Positions 5,761 through 14,209 of a stretch of 15,340 nucleotides of DNA are shown in pieces. The position numbers were made by a program, and so were the translations under genes. The DNA lies in the NCBI GenBank assembly GCA_041740975.1, contig JBGSKV010000096.1:1-15340 (forward strand), written 5' to 3'. The notes below the pieces were generated by a model. The model was given only the letters and a program-made list of their open reading frames with translations. It made no database searches and was not told the DNA's origin. Position 1 is the stretch's first letter, and the number at the start of each line of letters is the position of its first letter. Source of the stretch: JBGSKV01 sp041740975. GTDB lineage: Bacteria; Bdellovibrionota_B; Oligoflexia; Oligoflexales; JALZUQ01.

Positions 5761-6189
5761 ATGAAAATACGGGCTTTTTTGGTAATTAGTGCGTCAATTT
5801 TCGGTCTATATGCGACAGCGGCACCGGTTGAAAAATCCAAGATACGAACTAAGGTTGAAATTAAATTCTTAAGCCTCCTCCCTATAAAAATTGCAGATGC
5901 GCGTAATCCTGCGTACACAACTTTGCTTAAAAAGGATGGCAAACTAAATATCACTTTTGGACAAGGTAATTTTATTCGTGGGTGGGGAAGTTGGAGTATT
6001 AAAGGAAACCAGCTTACGGTTACCGAATTCATGCAACAAGTTACGGACCCGGAGACTGAAAAACCGGTAAAGAAAGTTTCATCTAAGTCAATATTGACAT
6101 ACGAGCTTGGTTTAGACTCTAAAGATAATTTACTAATAGCCAAGCAAGCTCGCGACAAAGAAGGCAACTGGTACCTTCCTGTACAGTAA
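5761..6189 (+). CDS. Small secreted beta-rich protein of unknown function
   Basis: A 142-residue protein starts with a Sec signal peptide (MKIRAFLVISASIFGLYATAA, about residues 1-21) with likely cleavage after the ATAA stretch. The mature part alternates polar and hydrophobic residues and contains GWGSWSIKGNQLTV, a pattern seen in lipocalin-like or NlpE-like small beta-barrels, but no family is assigned. There are no Cys residues. A start at 5743 is in frame, but GGTGA (5751-5755) positions the ribosome for 5761, and that start also places the basic residues right before the hydrophobic helix. It is separated from both neighbours by about 200 bases and is probably its own transcript. Confidence 0.75.
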   Translation: MKIRAFLVISASIFGLYATAAPVEKSKIRTKVEIKFLSLLPIKIADARNPAYTTLLKKDGKLNITFGQGNFIRGWGSWSIKGNQLTVTEFMQQVTDPETEKPVKKVSSKSILTYELGLDSKDNLLIAKQARDKEGNWYLPVQ

Positions 6190-6209
6190 CCGAATACAAA
6201 TAGCGGTTA
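6187..6209 (+). repeat. Hairpin at the stop of the small secreted gene
   Basis: TAACCG (6187-6192, including the stop codon) and CGGTTA (6204-6209) form a 6-pair stem with an 11-base loop. No T-run follows, so it may be only a 3' stabilising hairpin. Confidence 0.3.
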
Positions 6210-6243
6210 GCTGGCAGAATATCTCACAACTTTTGTAAAGAAA

Positions 6244-6276
6244 AAGCCTTAAAACCCGCCTCAGGAATTGAGGCTT
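6244..6276. terminator. Possible terminator hairpin after the small secreted gene
   Basis: GCCTCA (6258-6263) and TGAGGC (6269-6274) form a perfect 6-pair stem with a GGAAT loop. An overlapping outer pair AAGCCT (6244-6249) / AGGCTT (6271-6276) can compete. On the plus strand the tail is TTCGTC, a poor T-tract. On the minus strand it is followed by GGGTTTTAAGGCTTTTT, a better terminator, but no minus-strand gene is visible to its right. Confidence 0.35.
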
Positions 6277-6344
6277 CGTCGACGTTGGGACGGGAAAACT
6301 GCCGGAAGAAGTACATGATTATAATGGGATAAGCCTAACAACAA

Positions 6345-6382
6345 TTGATCATACCGTGGCTGGTGGTCTATAAGTCACGGTA
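6345..6382 (+). promoter_or_regulatory. Promoter of the kinase gene overlapped by an inverted repeat
   Basis: TTGATC (6345-6350, 4 of 6) and TATAAG (6369-6374, 5 of 6) are separated by 18 bases. A perfect 7-base inverted repeat TACCGTG (6352-6358) / CACGGTA (6376-6382) has one arm between the -35 and -10 and the other just after the -10, centres 24 bases apart. This is the geometry of a dimeric repressor site. It could also fold as a hairpin touching the AAGAGG ribosome site (6382-6387). Confidence 0.45.
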
Positions 6383-6394
6383 AGAGGTTCATTT

Positions 6395-9300
6395 GTGCTT
6401 TTCCATGATTTGAAGCCAATCCGCGAATTAAGATCAAGTCGAGCTTGTCGCACCTTTCTAGCCAATCACCCCGCCAAGGATAGTCTCTTCATCCTTAAAT
6501 GTATTCCTAGGTCGGTATGCAGTTCGGAAAACCTTAATGATCTTATCAAAACTTTTATTGTTGGACGACATATTGAGGCAGATCTTCCTGACCTACACTT
6601 TGAAATAGTGGAATCAGAAACTGTCGATGAAATAGTACTAGCCCGTCATTATATTCCTGGTGAACCACTGACCAGTTCTCTTTCACAAGACCCTGTGAAT
6701 TTTTTAGCTGCTGCCCGGATGATTCTTTTGGTTGGTCGTCAGCTCAATATTCTGCATCAACAAGGTATAGTGCACGGCGATATCAAACCTAACAATATTA
6801 TTATCGATAAGTTTAGACATCCGCATTTAGTGGACGTTGGTTTCGGCGATTATAAGAATGACTCCAATATACTCGGTGCAAACCCGTCATCACTACGCTA
6901 CGCCCCGCCAGAGCAGCTCGGGCTTATTGAGTCTTCGACCTCGAAAACTAGCGATATCTATTCGCTTGGCGCGGTTTTTTTCGAAGTTCTGACTGGTACA
7001 ACTCTCAATACAGGAGCTACGGTTAACGAGGTCTTGCGCCAAGCAGGTAGCTTTCAAAATCAACCAGGACAGATGCCCCCCGATTTACCGGCATCACTGG
7101 CGACAATTTTGGAGCAGATGGTGGCGTTTGATCCTGAGAAACGCTATCAGGCTTGGCCCGATGTTGAGCAAGACATACAGTCCTATCTGCAATCACCGGG
7201 AGAGAATAGTAAGCCATTAGTTGGGCAAAAAGTCGCACACCTATCCTTTAATGATATTCCTTACATTGGCCGTGACAGCGAAAGGCAGATGCTAAGGGAT
7301 TGGCTGTCCCGTTCTGTAACTTCTGGTGCCGACGTAGCAATTATCACTGGGCGCAGTGGCAGTGGCAAATCTCTGCTTTTGCATAGGGTCTTGGAAGAGC
7401 CAGCTGCAAAATCTTTTAAAACATTTCGCGGGCAGGGTACCGTAGATTCTGTCCAAAAGCCTTTTCAGGCGCTGGGCGAAGCAGTACACGATCTGGCTTT
7501 GCAGATTAAAAGCCACGGTCTGATCGACCAGTTTACACGCGATCTTCACACGAACCTGTCCGCCATTTTGCAATCGTTTCCATTCTTAGAACAGATTTTT
7601 GAGCTTAAACGATCCGATAGCACGCAGCACGATCTCAGTATCGATTTTGTTTTTTCAAGTTTGACCAGAATGTTTGGTTGGGCAAATAAAGTGTTCGATA
7701 AATGTTTGATCATATTTGATGACTGCCAATGGCTCGATGACCTCAGTCAACAGTGGCTTCTCTCTCTTACTCATGGTGCCTCCGATCAAAGCGTTGGCGT
7801 GCGGGTATTGCTTTGTTTTCGGATTGAATCCGGGTCGCGCCCCCATGCTCTTGAGCAGATCGAATCTAGCGTCGCCATCGAGCTCCGCTCGTTTACACGC
7901 GCCGAGATCGAGCAGCTTGTTATCAAAGGACTAGGTGAAAACAATAGCGATGTCGTTGAGTTACTGATCAAGTCAACCGACCAATCGCCATTTATGGTCG
8001 TCGCGATGTTAGTCGGGATGAGGGAGTCAGGCCTGCTGATCAGAGAGAATGAAAAATGGCAACTCGACGACATCCAATTGCGCTCCTTGCACAGCGATTT
8101 ACAATCGTCTAAGCATGCTGCTTCAATTGTTGCAAATCGTCTCTACTCAGTCAGTTCACCGACACTGAATGTTTTGAATATCGCGGCCATCCACGGCAGA
8201 AGGTTTTCCTTAGAATCCTTCGAGACGTTTTACAAGGGAAGAGATGATCTCGTCCAAAGCGCGATTCAAGAGGCTTGCGAGCGACAGCTTATCGTGTGTA
8301 TCCATCCGCCAAGCACATATGCTTTCATACACGATAAAATTCGAGAAGATATTTTATCGAAAATTTCACCGGCAGAACAAAAACAGATTCACTATCAAAT
8401 CGCAGAGTATTACCGCAAGCTTGGAGATCTTGAATGCTCCTTTGAGGCCTCGTTTCACTACGATCGAGCAGATGAGGTGGACTTAGCGGTTCCTTTTGCG
8501 CGAACAGCCGCCGCCGTTGCGTTGAGGCGGTTTTCATTGCAAACGGCTATAGATCAGCTCCATATTCTACTGCGTGCCAGGAGTTTAAGTCGATCGATGC
8601 GATTCAAAGCTTACTTAGATCTAGCGCGCGCCGAGATGCTTTCGGGGCGCTTCGACAAGTCAGTTGAAGCAATAGCTCAGGCGCAAGGTCTTATAAAAAA
8701 TAAGACTGAAAATGCCTTGGTGAATTTTAGCTTTGGTGATTTAAATTTTCGCAAAGGTGAAATGCAAAGTGCCGTGCATTACCTGGAATCATCGTTATCC
8801 ATATATGGCGAGCGCCCACCCAAATCGAGATTCGGATTGTTAAGCAAACTCCTATTCGAAATCGGCATTCAGACTCGTTCAACTTATCGTGGGAGACGAT
8901 TACGAATCGCTAAGGAGTCCAAGGATAGACCTGATCTGCCCATATGTCAGACTTTTAACCGGCTTGCTTATACCTATTGGTTTACGCGAAGCAGCGCGCA
9001 CAGCGCCTGGATTCACCTCCGCAATATGAACCTGTCAGAATCCAAAGGCGGTCTCAGTAATGTCGCACAGGCTTATTCCGAACACGCTGTGATTTGTACC
9101 TCTGTTGGCAAGTTCGCCCGAGGGGCCCGTTATACGCGTATGAGCTACAATATTCGACGGAAAATGGGGGATTATCAGGGCCAAGGGCAAGCCCTAAGCT
9201 TTTTTGGTGTGAGTCTTTTTGCTGGGTCACGCTTCCGAGCCGCACTTGAGCGATTTAGGAAAGCGGAAAAAATTCTGACGCATACCGGTGATATGTGGGA

Positions 9301-11764
9301 ACGCAATACAGCCGATTGGCATGCGGCTTATTGTCTTTACCGGATGGGGGAGTTAGCGCAAGCAGCCAGCTGTGCCGAGCATTGTTATACACGGGCCAGA
9401 CGAACAGATGACTCAATGTCAGAAGGTGTCAGTTTAGCGATTTTAACCATGGCAAAGTTAGGCCGTACCGATCCGAGTCTTATCGAAGAGTCATTGCGTC
9501 GAGACACTGGCGACAACTTAACTAGACAGCAGTTACTTATCGCCAAGTCTGTAAGGTTGATTTTGGTAGATAACGATCCTGTCGCCGCTCATCCTCTTCT
9601 ATTGCGCGCGTACGATTTAACTGCGTCAGTCGGTCAACATAACGAATACACAACGGTGCCGTTACCTTGGGTCCTGACTTGCATTCGTTTACGGATCGAG
9701 GCGATTGGCGCTTTTGCGACTAAAAAAAGGAAGAAATTGTTTCGTGAAGCTGCCGTGTTTCACTTTCGGTTCCATCGAACCTTGCAGCGATATCAAAACG
9801 GTTATCCGCATTATTTGCGCGAAATGGCCCTCATCTATTCTATGAACGGCAAAGCCAAGCAGGCTCTCAGAATGATTGAGAAATCAATTGCGATCAGTCA
9901 ATTGCGATCCATGAAATACGAATACCTACAGTCTCTGTTGGCAAGAGAGCTGTTAAAAGAAGCGCATGGTTTGCCGACTAATGAACTGATCGCGGATCAG
10001 ACGCGTGCTTCGATCGCTCAGATCACTCAAAATAACGCCGCGGCAATCGAACGATCCGCCAGTCCTATGATTGCTGATCGCTATAGGATCATCACAGAAC
10101 ATACTGCTGCTATATTAAGTGCGAAGAAACCTCAGGATGTTTTCATGAGAACATGGAGCCTGGTGAAGGATTTATTCACCACCGATTCGGCTTTCGTGTT
10201 TCTCTTGCAGAATCAGGACCAAAATTTTTTCGATATCGTTTGCGGGAAACCGCTGCGGTTTCATCGATCCTTGGTCGATAAAGCGTTAAAGGAAAGAGGT
10301 AGCGTTAGCCTTTTCAATCTCCAAAATGAAGAGGCGGAATTAGTGCCAAGCCACAGCATGAGTTACGAGGATGCGATTTGCACTCCGATCGTCGTCGGTG
10401 ACGTGATAGTTGGGGGGATCTATGTCGCAGGGAAAAGCTCATCCCATCGATTCAGTCAGGTTGATTGTTCTCTTCTTAACTTTTTATCGAAACTTTGCGG
10501 CTCTACTCTCGAAATTCTGAATGCAGCAGAGCGGGAAAGCGAAAAAAATCAAAAGTTAACAGAACAAGTTAGGAAGTTAGATTTGCTGAGCTCAGAACTG
10601 ACGCTCGCCAAGACTCAGGCCGAGCAAGCTAACAGGGCCAAAACATCATTCCTTGCGAATATATCGCACGAAATTAGAACGCCGCTTAGTATTGTAACCG
10701 GCTATAGCCAGTTGCTTGCTGAACATCATAATACCGATGAGGAACGGGATCACTATCTTAGAATTATCAATGAGAGCAGCACGCTGCTTAATTTTTTGAT
10801 TGCCGACGTGATCGATGTTGCGCGTGTCGAGTCGAACCAATTAGAGATTCAGCCAGAGCCAGCAGATCTCATGGAGCTCATGAATTCAATCATCCAGCTC
10901 CTTGAGGTAAAAGCCAAAACAAAAAGACTTCGCTTGTCACTTTCCGTTGATCCATCCTGTCTTACGTGCGGCAAGCTGGAAATGGATACCAATCGAGTCA
11001 AACAAATTTCAATTAACTTGATTGCCAATGCTATCAAATTTACAGATGAGGGTAGCGTCGTAGTAAGATGTAGCTACTCCTCGGGAATGGTTAGTATCAG
11101 TGTGACCGATACGGGGATTGGTATTTCGGAAGATCAGAGGGAAGGGATTTTTGAGATTTTTAATCAAGGGGATGTTTCGACCACCAAGAAATATGCAGGA
11201 ACAGGACTAGGCCTTTATTTAGGGCGCCGAATTGCCAATGCTCTCGGGGGGGATATCCGATTAGACTCTTCCGTGATTGGCGGTGGATCTTGTTTTACAC
11301 TAACCTTTCCGGCACCACGTTGTCTGGAACACAAGGGAGTCCTACCGGCGGTTAAGATCATTCCCAAAATTCTTCCTCCTGGATTGGAGGTTATTGTTAT
11401 TGATGATAACGAAGAGGTCTTGGTACTGGTCAAGAATGTACTGGAGCGCGCAGGGTGTCGAAGAGTTCTAGTTTTCACGACTGCCCGCGATGGTCTGGAC
11501 TATCTGAAAACAGCTCGCCCCCAAGCTGTGATCATGGACCTGCAAATGCCCGAGATGGACGGAATTGAAGCGACGCGTCTTATTCGACAGCGATTTTCAC
11601 CGAACGAACTCCCCGTGATTGCCTTAACGGCTTCTGGCATAGTTGAGAAATACCAGGCTTGTCGGGAAGCAGGATGCAATACGGTCGTGAGTAAAACCAA
11701 GGTCTTGTCAGGATTGATTGACGCCATTTGTGAGGTTACTCACGTAAATTATGAGCTTCATTAA
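6395..11764 (+). CDS. Ser/Thr kinase - AAA ATPase - TPR - GAF - hybrid histidine kinase with receiver
   Basis: This 1789-residue cytoplasmic signalling protein is read from a GTG start after AAGAGG (6382-6387). Domains in order: a Ser/Thr kinase (about 1-268) with K35, HGDIKPNN (catalytic D129, K131), DVG at 147-149 in place of DFG, and APPE at 170-173; an NTPase of the COG3899 type (about 288-640) with Walker A GRSGSGKS (319-326) and Walker B IIFDD (D442-D443); helical TPR-like repeats (about 670-1220); a GAF domain (about 1225-1375); a coiled coil (1378-1418); HisKA with phospho-acceptor H1425 (SHEIRTPL); HATPase_c with N-box N1545, DTGIGIS and GTGLGLYLG; and a receiver with D1670-D1671, phospho-acceptor D1715, T1745 and K1767 at standard spacing. 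No membrane segment is seen. All catalytic residues appear present except for the DVG variant. Input signal and output partner are unknown; no separate output regulator is adjacent. Confidence 0.92.
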   Translation: MLFHDLKPIRELRSSRACRTFLANHPAKDSLFILKCIPRSVCSSENLNDLIKTFIVGRHIEADLPDLHFEIVESETVDEIVLARHYIPGEPLTSSLSQDPVNFLAAARMILLVGRQLNILHQQGIVHGDIKPNNIIIDKFRHPHLVDVGFGDYKNDSNILGANPSSLRYAPPEQLGLIESSTSKTSDIYSLGAVFFEVLTGTTLNTGATVNEVLRQAGSFQNQPGQMPPDLPASLATILEQMVAFDPEKRYQAWPDVEQDIQSYLQSPGENSKPLVGQKVAHLSFNDIPYIGRDSERQMLRDWLSRSVTSGADVAIITGRSGSGKSLLLHRVLEEPAAKSFKTFRGQGTVDSVQKPFQALGEAVHDLALQIKSHGLIDQFTRDLHTNLSAILQSFPFLEQIFELKRSDSTQHDLSIDFVFSSLTRMFGWANKVFDKCLIIFDDCQWLDDLSQQWLLSLTHGASDQSVGVRVLLCFRIESGSRPHALEQIESSVAIELRSFTRAEIEQLVIKGLGENNSDVVELLIKSTDQSPFMVVAMLVGMRESGLLIRENEKWQLDDIQLRSLHSDLQSSKHAASIVANRLYSVSSPTLNVLNIAAIHGRRFSLESFETFYKGRDDLVQSAIQEACERQLIVCIHPPSTYAFIHDKIREDILSKISPAEQKQIHYQIAEYYRKLGDLECSFEASFHYDRADEVDLAVPFARTAAAVALRRFSLQTAIDQLHILLRARSLSRSMRFKAYLDLARAEMLSGRFDKSVEAIAQAQGLIKNKTENALVNFSFGDLNFRKGEMQSAVHYLESSLSIYGERPPKSRFGLLSKLLFEIGIQTRSTYRGRRLRIAKESKDRPDLPICQTFNRLAYTYWFTRSSAHSAWIHLRNMNLSESKGGLSNVAQAYSEHAVICTSVGKFARGARYTRMSYNIRRKMGDYQGQGQALSFFGVSLFAGSRFRAALERFRKAEKILTHTGDMWERNTADWHAAYCLYRMGELAQAASCAEHCYTRARRTDDSMSEGVSLAILTMAKLGRTDPSLIEESLRRDTGDNLTRQQLLIAKSVRLILVDNDPVAAHPLLLRAYDLTASVGQHNEYTTVPLPWVLTCIRLRIEAIGAFATKKRKKLFREAAVFHFRFHRTLQRYQNGYPHYLREMALIYSMNGKAKQALRMIEKSIAISQLRSMKYEYLQSLLARELLKEAHGLPTNELIADQTRASIAQITQNNAAAIERSASPMIADRYRIITEHTAAILSAKKPQDVFMRTWSLVKDLFTTDSAFVFLLQNQDQNFFDIVCGKPLRFHRSLVDKALKERGSVSLFNLQNEEAELVPSHSMSYEDAICTPIVVGDVIVGGIYVAGKSSSHRFSQVDCSLLNFLSKLCGSTLEILNAAERESEKNQKLTEQVRKLDLLSSELTLAKTQAEQANRAKTSFLANISHEIRTPLSIVTGYSQLLAEHHNTDEERDHYLRIINESSTLLNFLIADVIDVARVESNQLEIQPEPADLMELMNSIIQLLEVKAKTKRLRLSLSVDPSCLTCGKLEMDTNRVKQISINLIANAIKFTDEGSVVVRCSYSSGMVSISVTDTGIGISEDQREGIFEIFNQGDVSTTKKYAGTGLGLYLGRRIANALGGDIRLDSSVIGGGSCFTLTFPAPRCLEHKGVLPAVKIIPKILPPGLEVIVIDDNEEVLVLVKNVLERAGCRRVLVFTTARDGLDYLKTARPQAVIMDLQMPEMDGIEATRLIRQRFSPNELPVIALTASGIVEKYQACREAGCNTVVSKTKVLSGLIDAICEVTHVNYELH

Positions 11765-11783
11765 CAATGGGGATTTGCCTGCA

Positions 11784-12587
11784 ATGACGAGACTGCTCAA
11801 ATGGATTCTCATGGTTGCATGGATCGTGGCCGATCCTGCTGCAAGCCTTGCCCATGCAGAACAGGAGAGTTTCGCAACCGTACGGATTCTAGTCCAAGGT
11901 AATACTAGTGCATTCGAAGTTTTTGACCGCTTTCAGCAAGGTCAGTGGGCCAATGCCTTTCCAGAAGCTTATACGGTATGGACTAAGTTTGAAGTCGATC
12001 GATATAGAAGTCTTTCCCACCTGCCCAAGCCGCTTCTACAGGACTTCTTAGCGGCGGTTTACAGCAATTTTCTTAGCTGGGGTCACGTCATGGTTGAGTT
12101 TTCGACGGAAGCGGACCGACAAATCATTGGCTGGCGGCCTTACGATCAGGAGTCTCTACCTGAAGATCATCCTCTGAAGAAACTGTCGACAGAGGATTAT
12201 TCGACATGGTTACAAAAATCTCGGCCACTCCCCGGCAGGTTTGTGGATGAGCAGCCGTACATCAATAAAATGATGAGCTTGAATATCCAGCCTATTCATC
12301 AGCTGGTGGCCCCACTCGATGAATTCCAGTTATCCATCTTGCAACGCAACATTGCCAGCATGAACCATGATGCTGAGTTCAGTTACCAGCGTCCTGATTA
12401 TGGGAAATTTCTACCGAATTGCGCGAACTGTGTGACTGCGCTTCGTCATCTTTTCGATGGAACCAAAGTCGATACCGCTTTTATTCCTGACAATGGAAGT
12501 GTTACCAGTCTTTTGCGAGCTCTTGGCATCAGGCATAATGAGACCCAAAGCTGTGCGCTCCTGTTCATGATATCGAAAGCGAAATGA
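11784..12587 (+). CDS. Secreted protein with possible permuted papain-like (LRAT/YiiX-type) His...Cys pair
   Basis: A 267-residue protein with an N-terminal signal peptide (MTRLLKWILMVAWIVADPAASLAHA) and probable cleavage after AHA. The ATG at 11784 has GGGGA at 11769-11773; an in-frame ATG at 11751 overlaps the kinase gene by 14 bases, lacks a good ribosome site and would put a polar extension before the signal. In the mature protein WGHVMVEF (His101) comes before PNCANCVTALRHLF (Cys213 and Cys216). His-before-Cys with GHVxxE and NC motifs is the order of circularly permuted NlpC/P60-like hydrolases such as the LRAT and YiiX groups. The resemblance is by motif only; DUF4105-like periplasmic proteins are an alternative. 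It lies only 19 bases after the kinase gene, so the two are probably co-transcribed. Function unknown. Confidence 0.6.
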   Translation: MTRLLKWILMVAWIVADPAASLAHAEQESFATVRILVQGNTSAFEVFDRFQQGQWANAFPEAYTVWTKFEVDRYRSLSHLPKPLLQDFLAAVYSNFLSWGHVMVEFSTEADRQIIGWRPYDQESLPEDHPLKKLSTEDYSTWLQKSRPLPGRFVDEQPYINKMMSLNIQPIHQLVAPLDEFQLSILQRNIASMNHDAEFSYQRPDYGKFLPNCANCVTALRHLFDGTKVDTAFIPDNGSVTSLLRALGIRHNETQSCALLFMISKAK

Positions 12588-12695
12588 CTGGTAATCCCGC
12601 GACTCCCGACTGGACCCGAATTGTGAAAAAGTAGATAGTTTTAGTCTCGTCAGGTGACGTTGGAATGATAAGTGCAGCCTTAACAAGATCACTTT

Positions 12696-12717
12696 CCCAA
12701 CGGCTGTGGGTTTTTTT
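12696..12717 (+). terminator. Weak intrinsic terminator after the secreted gene
   Basis: CCCA (12696-12699) pairs with TGGG (12707-12710) around a 7-base loop, followed directly by seven T (12711-12717). CAGCC (12675-12679) / GGCTG (12702-12706) offers a competing longer-loop pairing. The T-run is good but the stem is short. It lies about 110 bases past the stop at 12587 and would end the kinase/secreted-protein transcript. Confidence 0.4.
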
Positions 12718-13033
12718 CGAACCCTAACGCCGGCAACTGTTAGACGCCGCCTCTCCGTGTACAGCACATGCCAACTGACCCAACAAGTGGGTTAGCAAAG
12801 TTTTCAAATGCTGAGTAAATATCTTGCGTTGAAGAGTTCACCCCAATATTGGAAAAACTTGCCAGGGAAAGGTAGCGCGCGCCGGCCGTGCTAGAGCAAA
12901 TACTTTTAACTAACGTCAATTGTTTTTCCTGCGTTAAAAGTGTGAGCTACTTGGAAGTGCATTTTTTCATTACATTTTAACATGTCAACCAATTCATCTA
13001 GCGATATTCAGATGTATGCATAGCGTCAGGTTG

Positions 13034-13042
13034 TGTTAGAAT
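13034..13042 (+). promoter_or_regulatory. Extended -10 promoter of the SH3b gene
   Basis: TGTTAGAAT at 13034-13042 contains a TGN extension and TAGAAT (5 of 6 matches to TATAAT). There is no good -35, as is usual for extended -10 promoters. Transcription would begin near 13049, just before the AAGGA ribosome site (13057-13061). Confidence 0.4.
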
Positions 13043-13070
13043 TGACGAATCATCCTAAGGATTCAAATAA

Positions 13071-14033
13071 ATGCCGTGGCTTGTTTTTCTTATCATCTGC
13101 ATTGCAGAACAATCGCTCGCAAGCACCTCATTGCAATACGTCAAACAAAGTTTGACGCCGATATACGCCAAGCCAAACGGACAAATTTTGGATTATGCAG
13201 TAGAAAATGAAGCTATCACCATCCTCACCCCAGGCAAGAACTGGTCGCGTGTAAAGCTGCATAAAAATCTGGAAGGTTACATTCAGACGTCAACGCTAGC
13301 CAAGAATAAGACGGCGGAGTGCCGGCCACGAGGATACTGTTCGTTTGGTTACAAAGACTATCAATCACCATATTTAGGCTTCAAAATTGCTTATTCCGAG
13401 AAAGCGGCAATGAAAAAAGCTAGGGCGCAGATACTTAAGCACATCTCTTCGACGCCAGGCTCCAAAGCTGCAGATGTAAATGATTTTAAGAATTATTTTT
13501 TGGTGGGCAGAGTCCCAAAAGAAGATGGTATCAAAATCATCGGCACCGAAAGTGAAAATGTTATGAATTATCTGAGGCCATTAGGTTTTGGATTTCGCAT
13601 TCATCATAAGCCCAATCCAGCAGGGGGTGTCACAGGTTTGTTTCCTTTGAAGCCTGTGCCTGCAACTTTGATCGTCGACAAAACATTAGTCGAAACACAT
13701 TTGACGGCCCTAAATGCACAAAGTGACTGTGGTCCAACCTCCTATGAAATTGTTTTCCAAAATCTTGCTCCACTTAAGAATCAAGACTTGGCCGTCACTT
13801 GCTTTCATAAACCTAAGTGTGGCGTAGTGCTCGAGAAAAGCAAAGATATAAACGGCTATCAACTCTACTTCTTAAAGGAGAGTCGTCAGTCAAAGCCAAA
13901 TTTCGCGATTGTTCTCAAACCTGGGGACGATTCAACCAGAAACTACGAAATCCTCTACGTTGCAGCATCCACCCCTTCTGGTTGGAAGTGGATATTTGTT
14001 GGCGACCGAACTCAGGCGGAAACGACGTGCTGA
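13071..14033 (+). CDS. Secreted SH3b-domain protein of unknown function
   Basis: A 320-residue protein with a signal peptide (MPWLVFLIICIAEQSLAS, about 1-18) is followed by a bacterial SH3 domain at about residues 22-80. The domain shows the usual run of short strands: PIYAKPNGQI, ENEAITIL, NWSRVKL and EGYIQTSTLAK. SH3b domains bind peptidoglycan or peptides in the envelope. The remaining 240 residues are not recognised. They contain several Cys (two near 84-91, then SDCGPTSYE, VTCFHKPKCG and a C-terminal Cys), fitting a disulfide-bonded periplasmic or secreted domain. AAGGA at 13057-13061, 9 bases before the ATG, supports the start. The gene stands alone between non-coding gaps. A role in wall binding is an inference from the SH3b domain only. 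Confidence 0.75.
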   Translation: MPWLVFLIICIAEQSLASTSLQYVKQSLTPIYAKPNGQILDYAVENEAITILTPGKNWSRVKLHKNLEGYIQTSTLAKNKTAECRPRGYCSFGYKDYQSPYLGFKIAYSEKAAMKKARAQILKHISSTPGSKAADVNDFKNYFLVGRVPKEDGIKIIGTESENVMNYLRPLGFGFRIHHKPNPAGGVTGLFPLKPVPATLIVDKTLVETHLTALNAQSDCGPTSYEIVFQNLAPLKNQDLAVTCFHKPKCGVVLEKSKDINGYQLYFLKESRQSKPNFAIVLKPGDDSTRNYEILYVAASTPSGWKWIFVGDRTQAETTC

Positions 14034-14209
14034 CATTTTAAAAAATACCTAACCACGACATCGGAAAAATAACGTTCCCGCATAGAGAATTTCGGCTGTT
14101 TTTTCAGCATATTACGTCAAAATTTATTTCACAATACAGGGCCATACCCCCAATGCCGATACCCATGCTGTCTCTCTTTAGCCATTTTCTATCCCTAGGT
14201 GAGCCAGTT
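14034..14209. other. Intergenic region before the repeat protein
   Basis: A short GCTG-T6-CAGC palindrome lies near 14095-14110 but no proper terminator is seen. The frame of the next gene is open upstream with ATG codons at 14153 and 14165, neither with a ribosome site, so they are not used as starts. Confidence 0.3.

Larger units (their letters stand above)
12588..13070. other. Gene-poor intergenic region (483 bases)
   Basis: No gene is convincing on either strand. Short inverted repeats are CTAAC (12724-12728) / GTTAG (12739-12743) and ACCCA (12778-12782) / TGGGT (12788-12792). A 28-codon frame from 12809 has no ribosome site. The left end carries a weak terminator and the right end the promoter of the SH3b gene. 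The rest shows no structure I can assign. Confidence 0.5.

Noticed and set aside
12724..12792. GTTAGAC and ACCCAAC motifs resembling integron attC core sites.
   Set aside because: They occur in the wrong order and spacing for an attC site and no integrase or cassette genes are present.
12809..12895. A 28-codon open frame in the intergenic region.
   Set aside because: No ribosome site, no recognisable sequence and no coding signal beyond chance.
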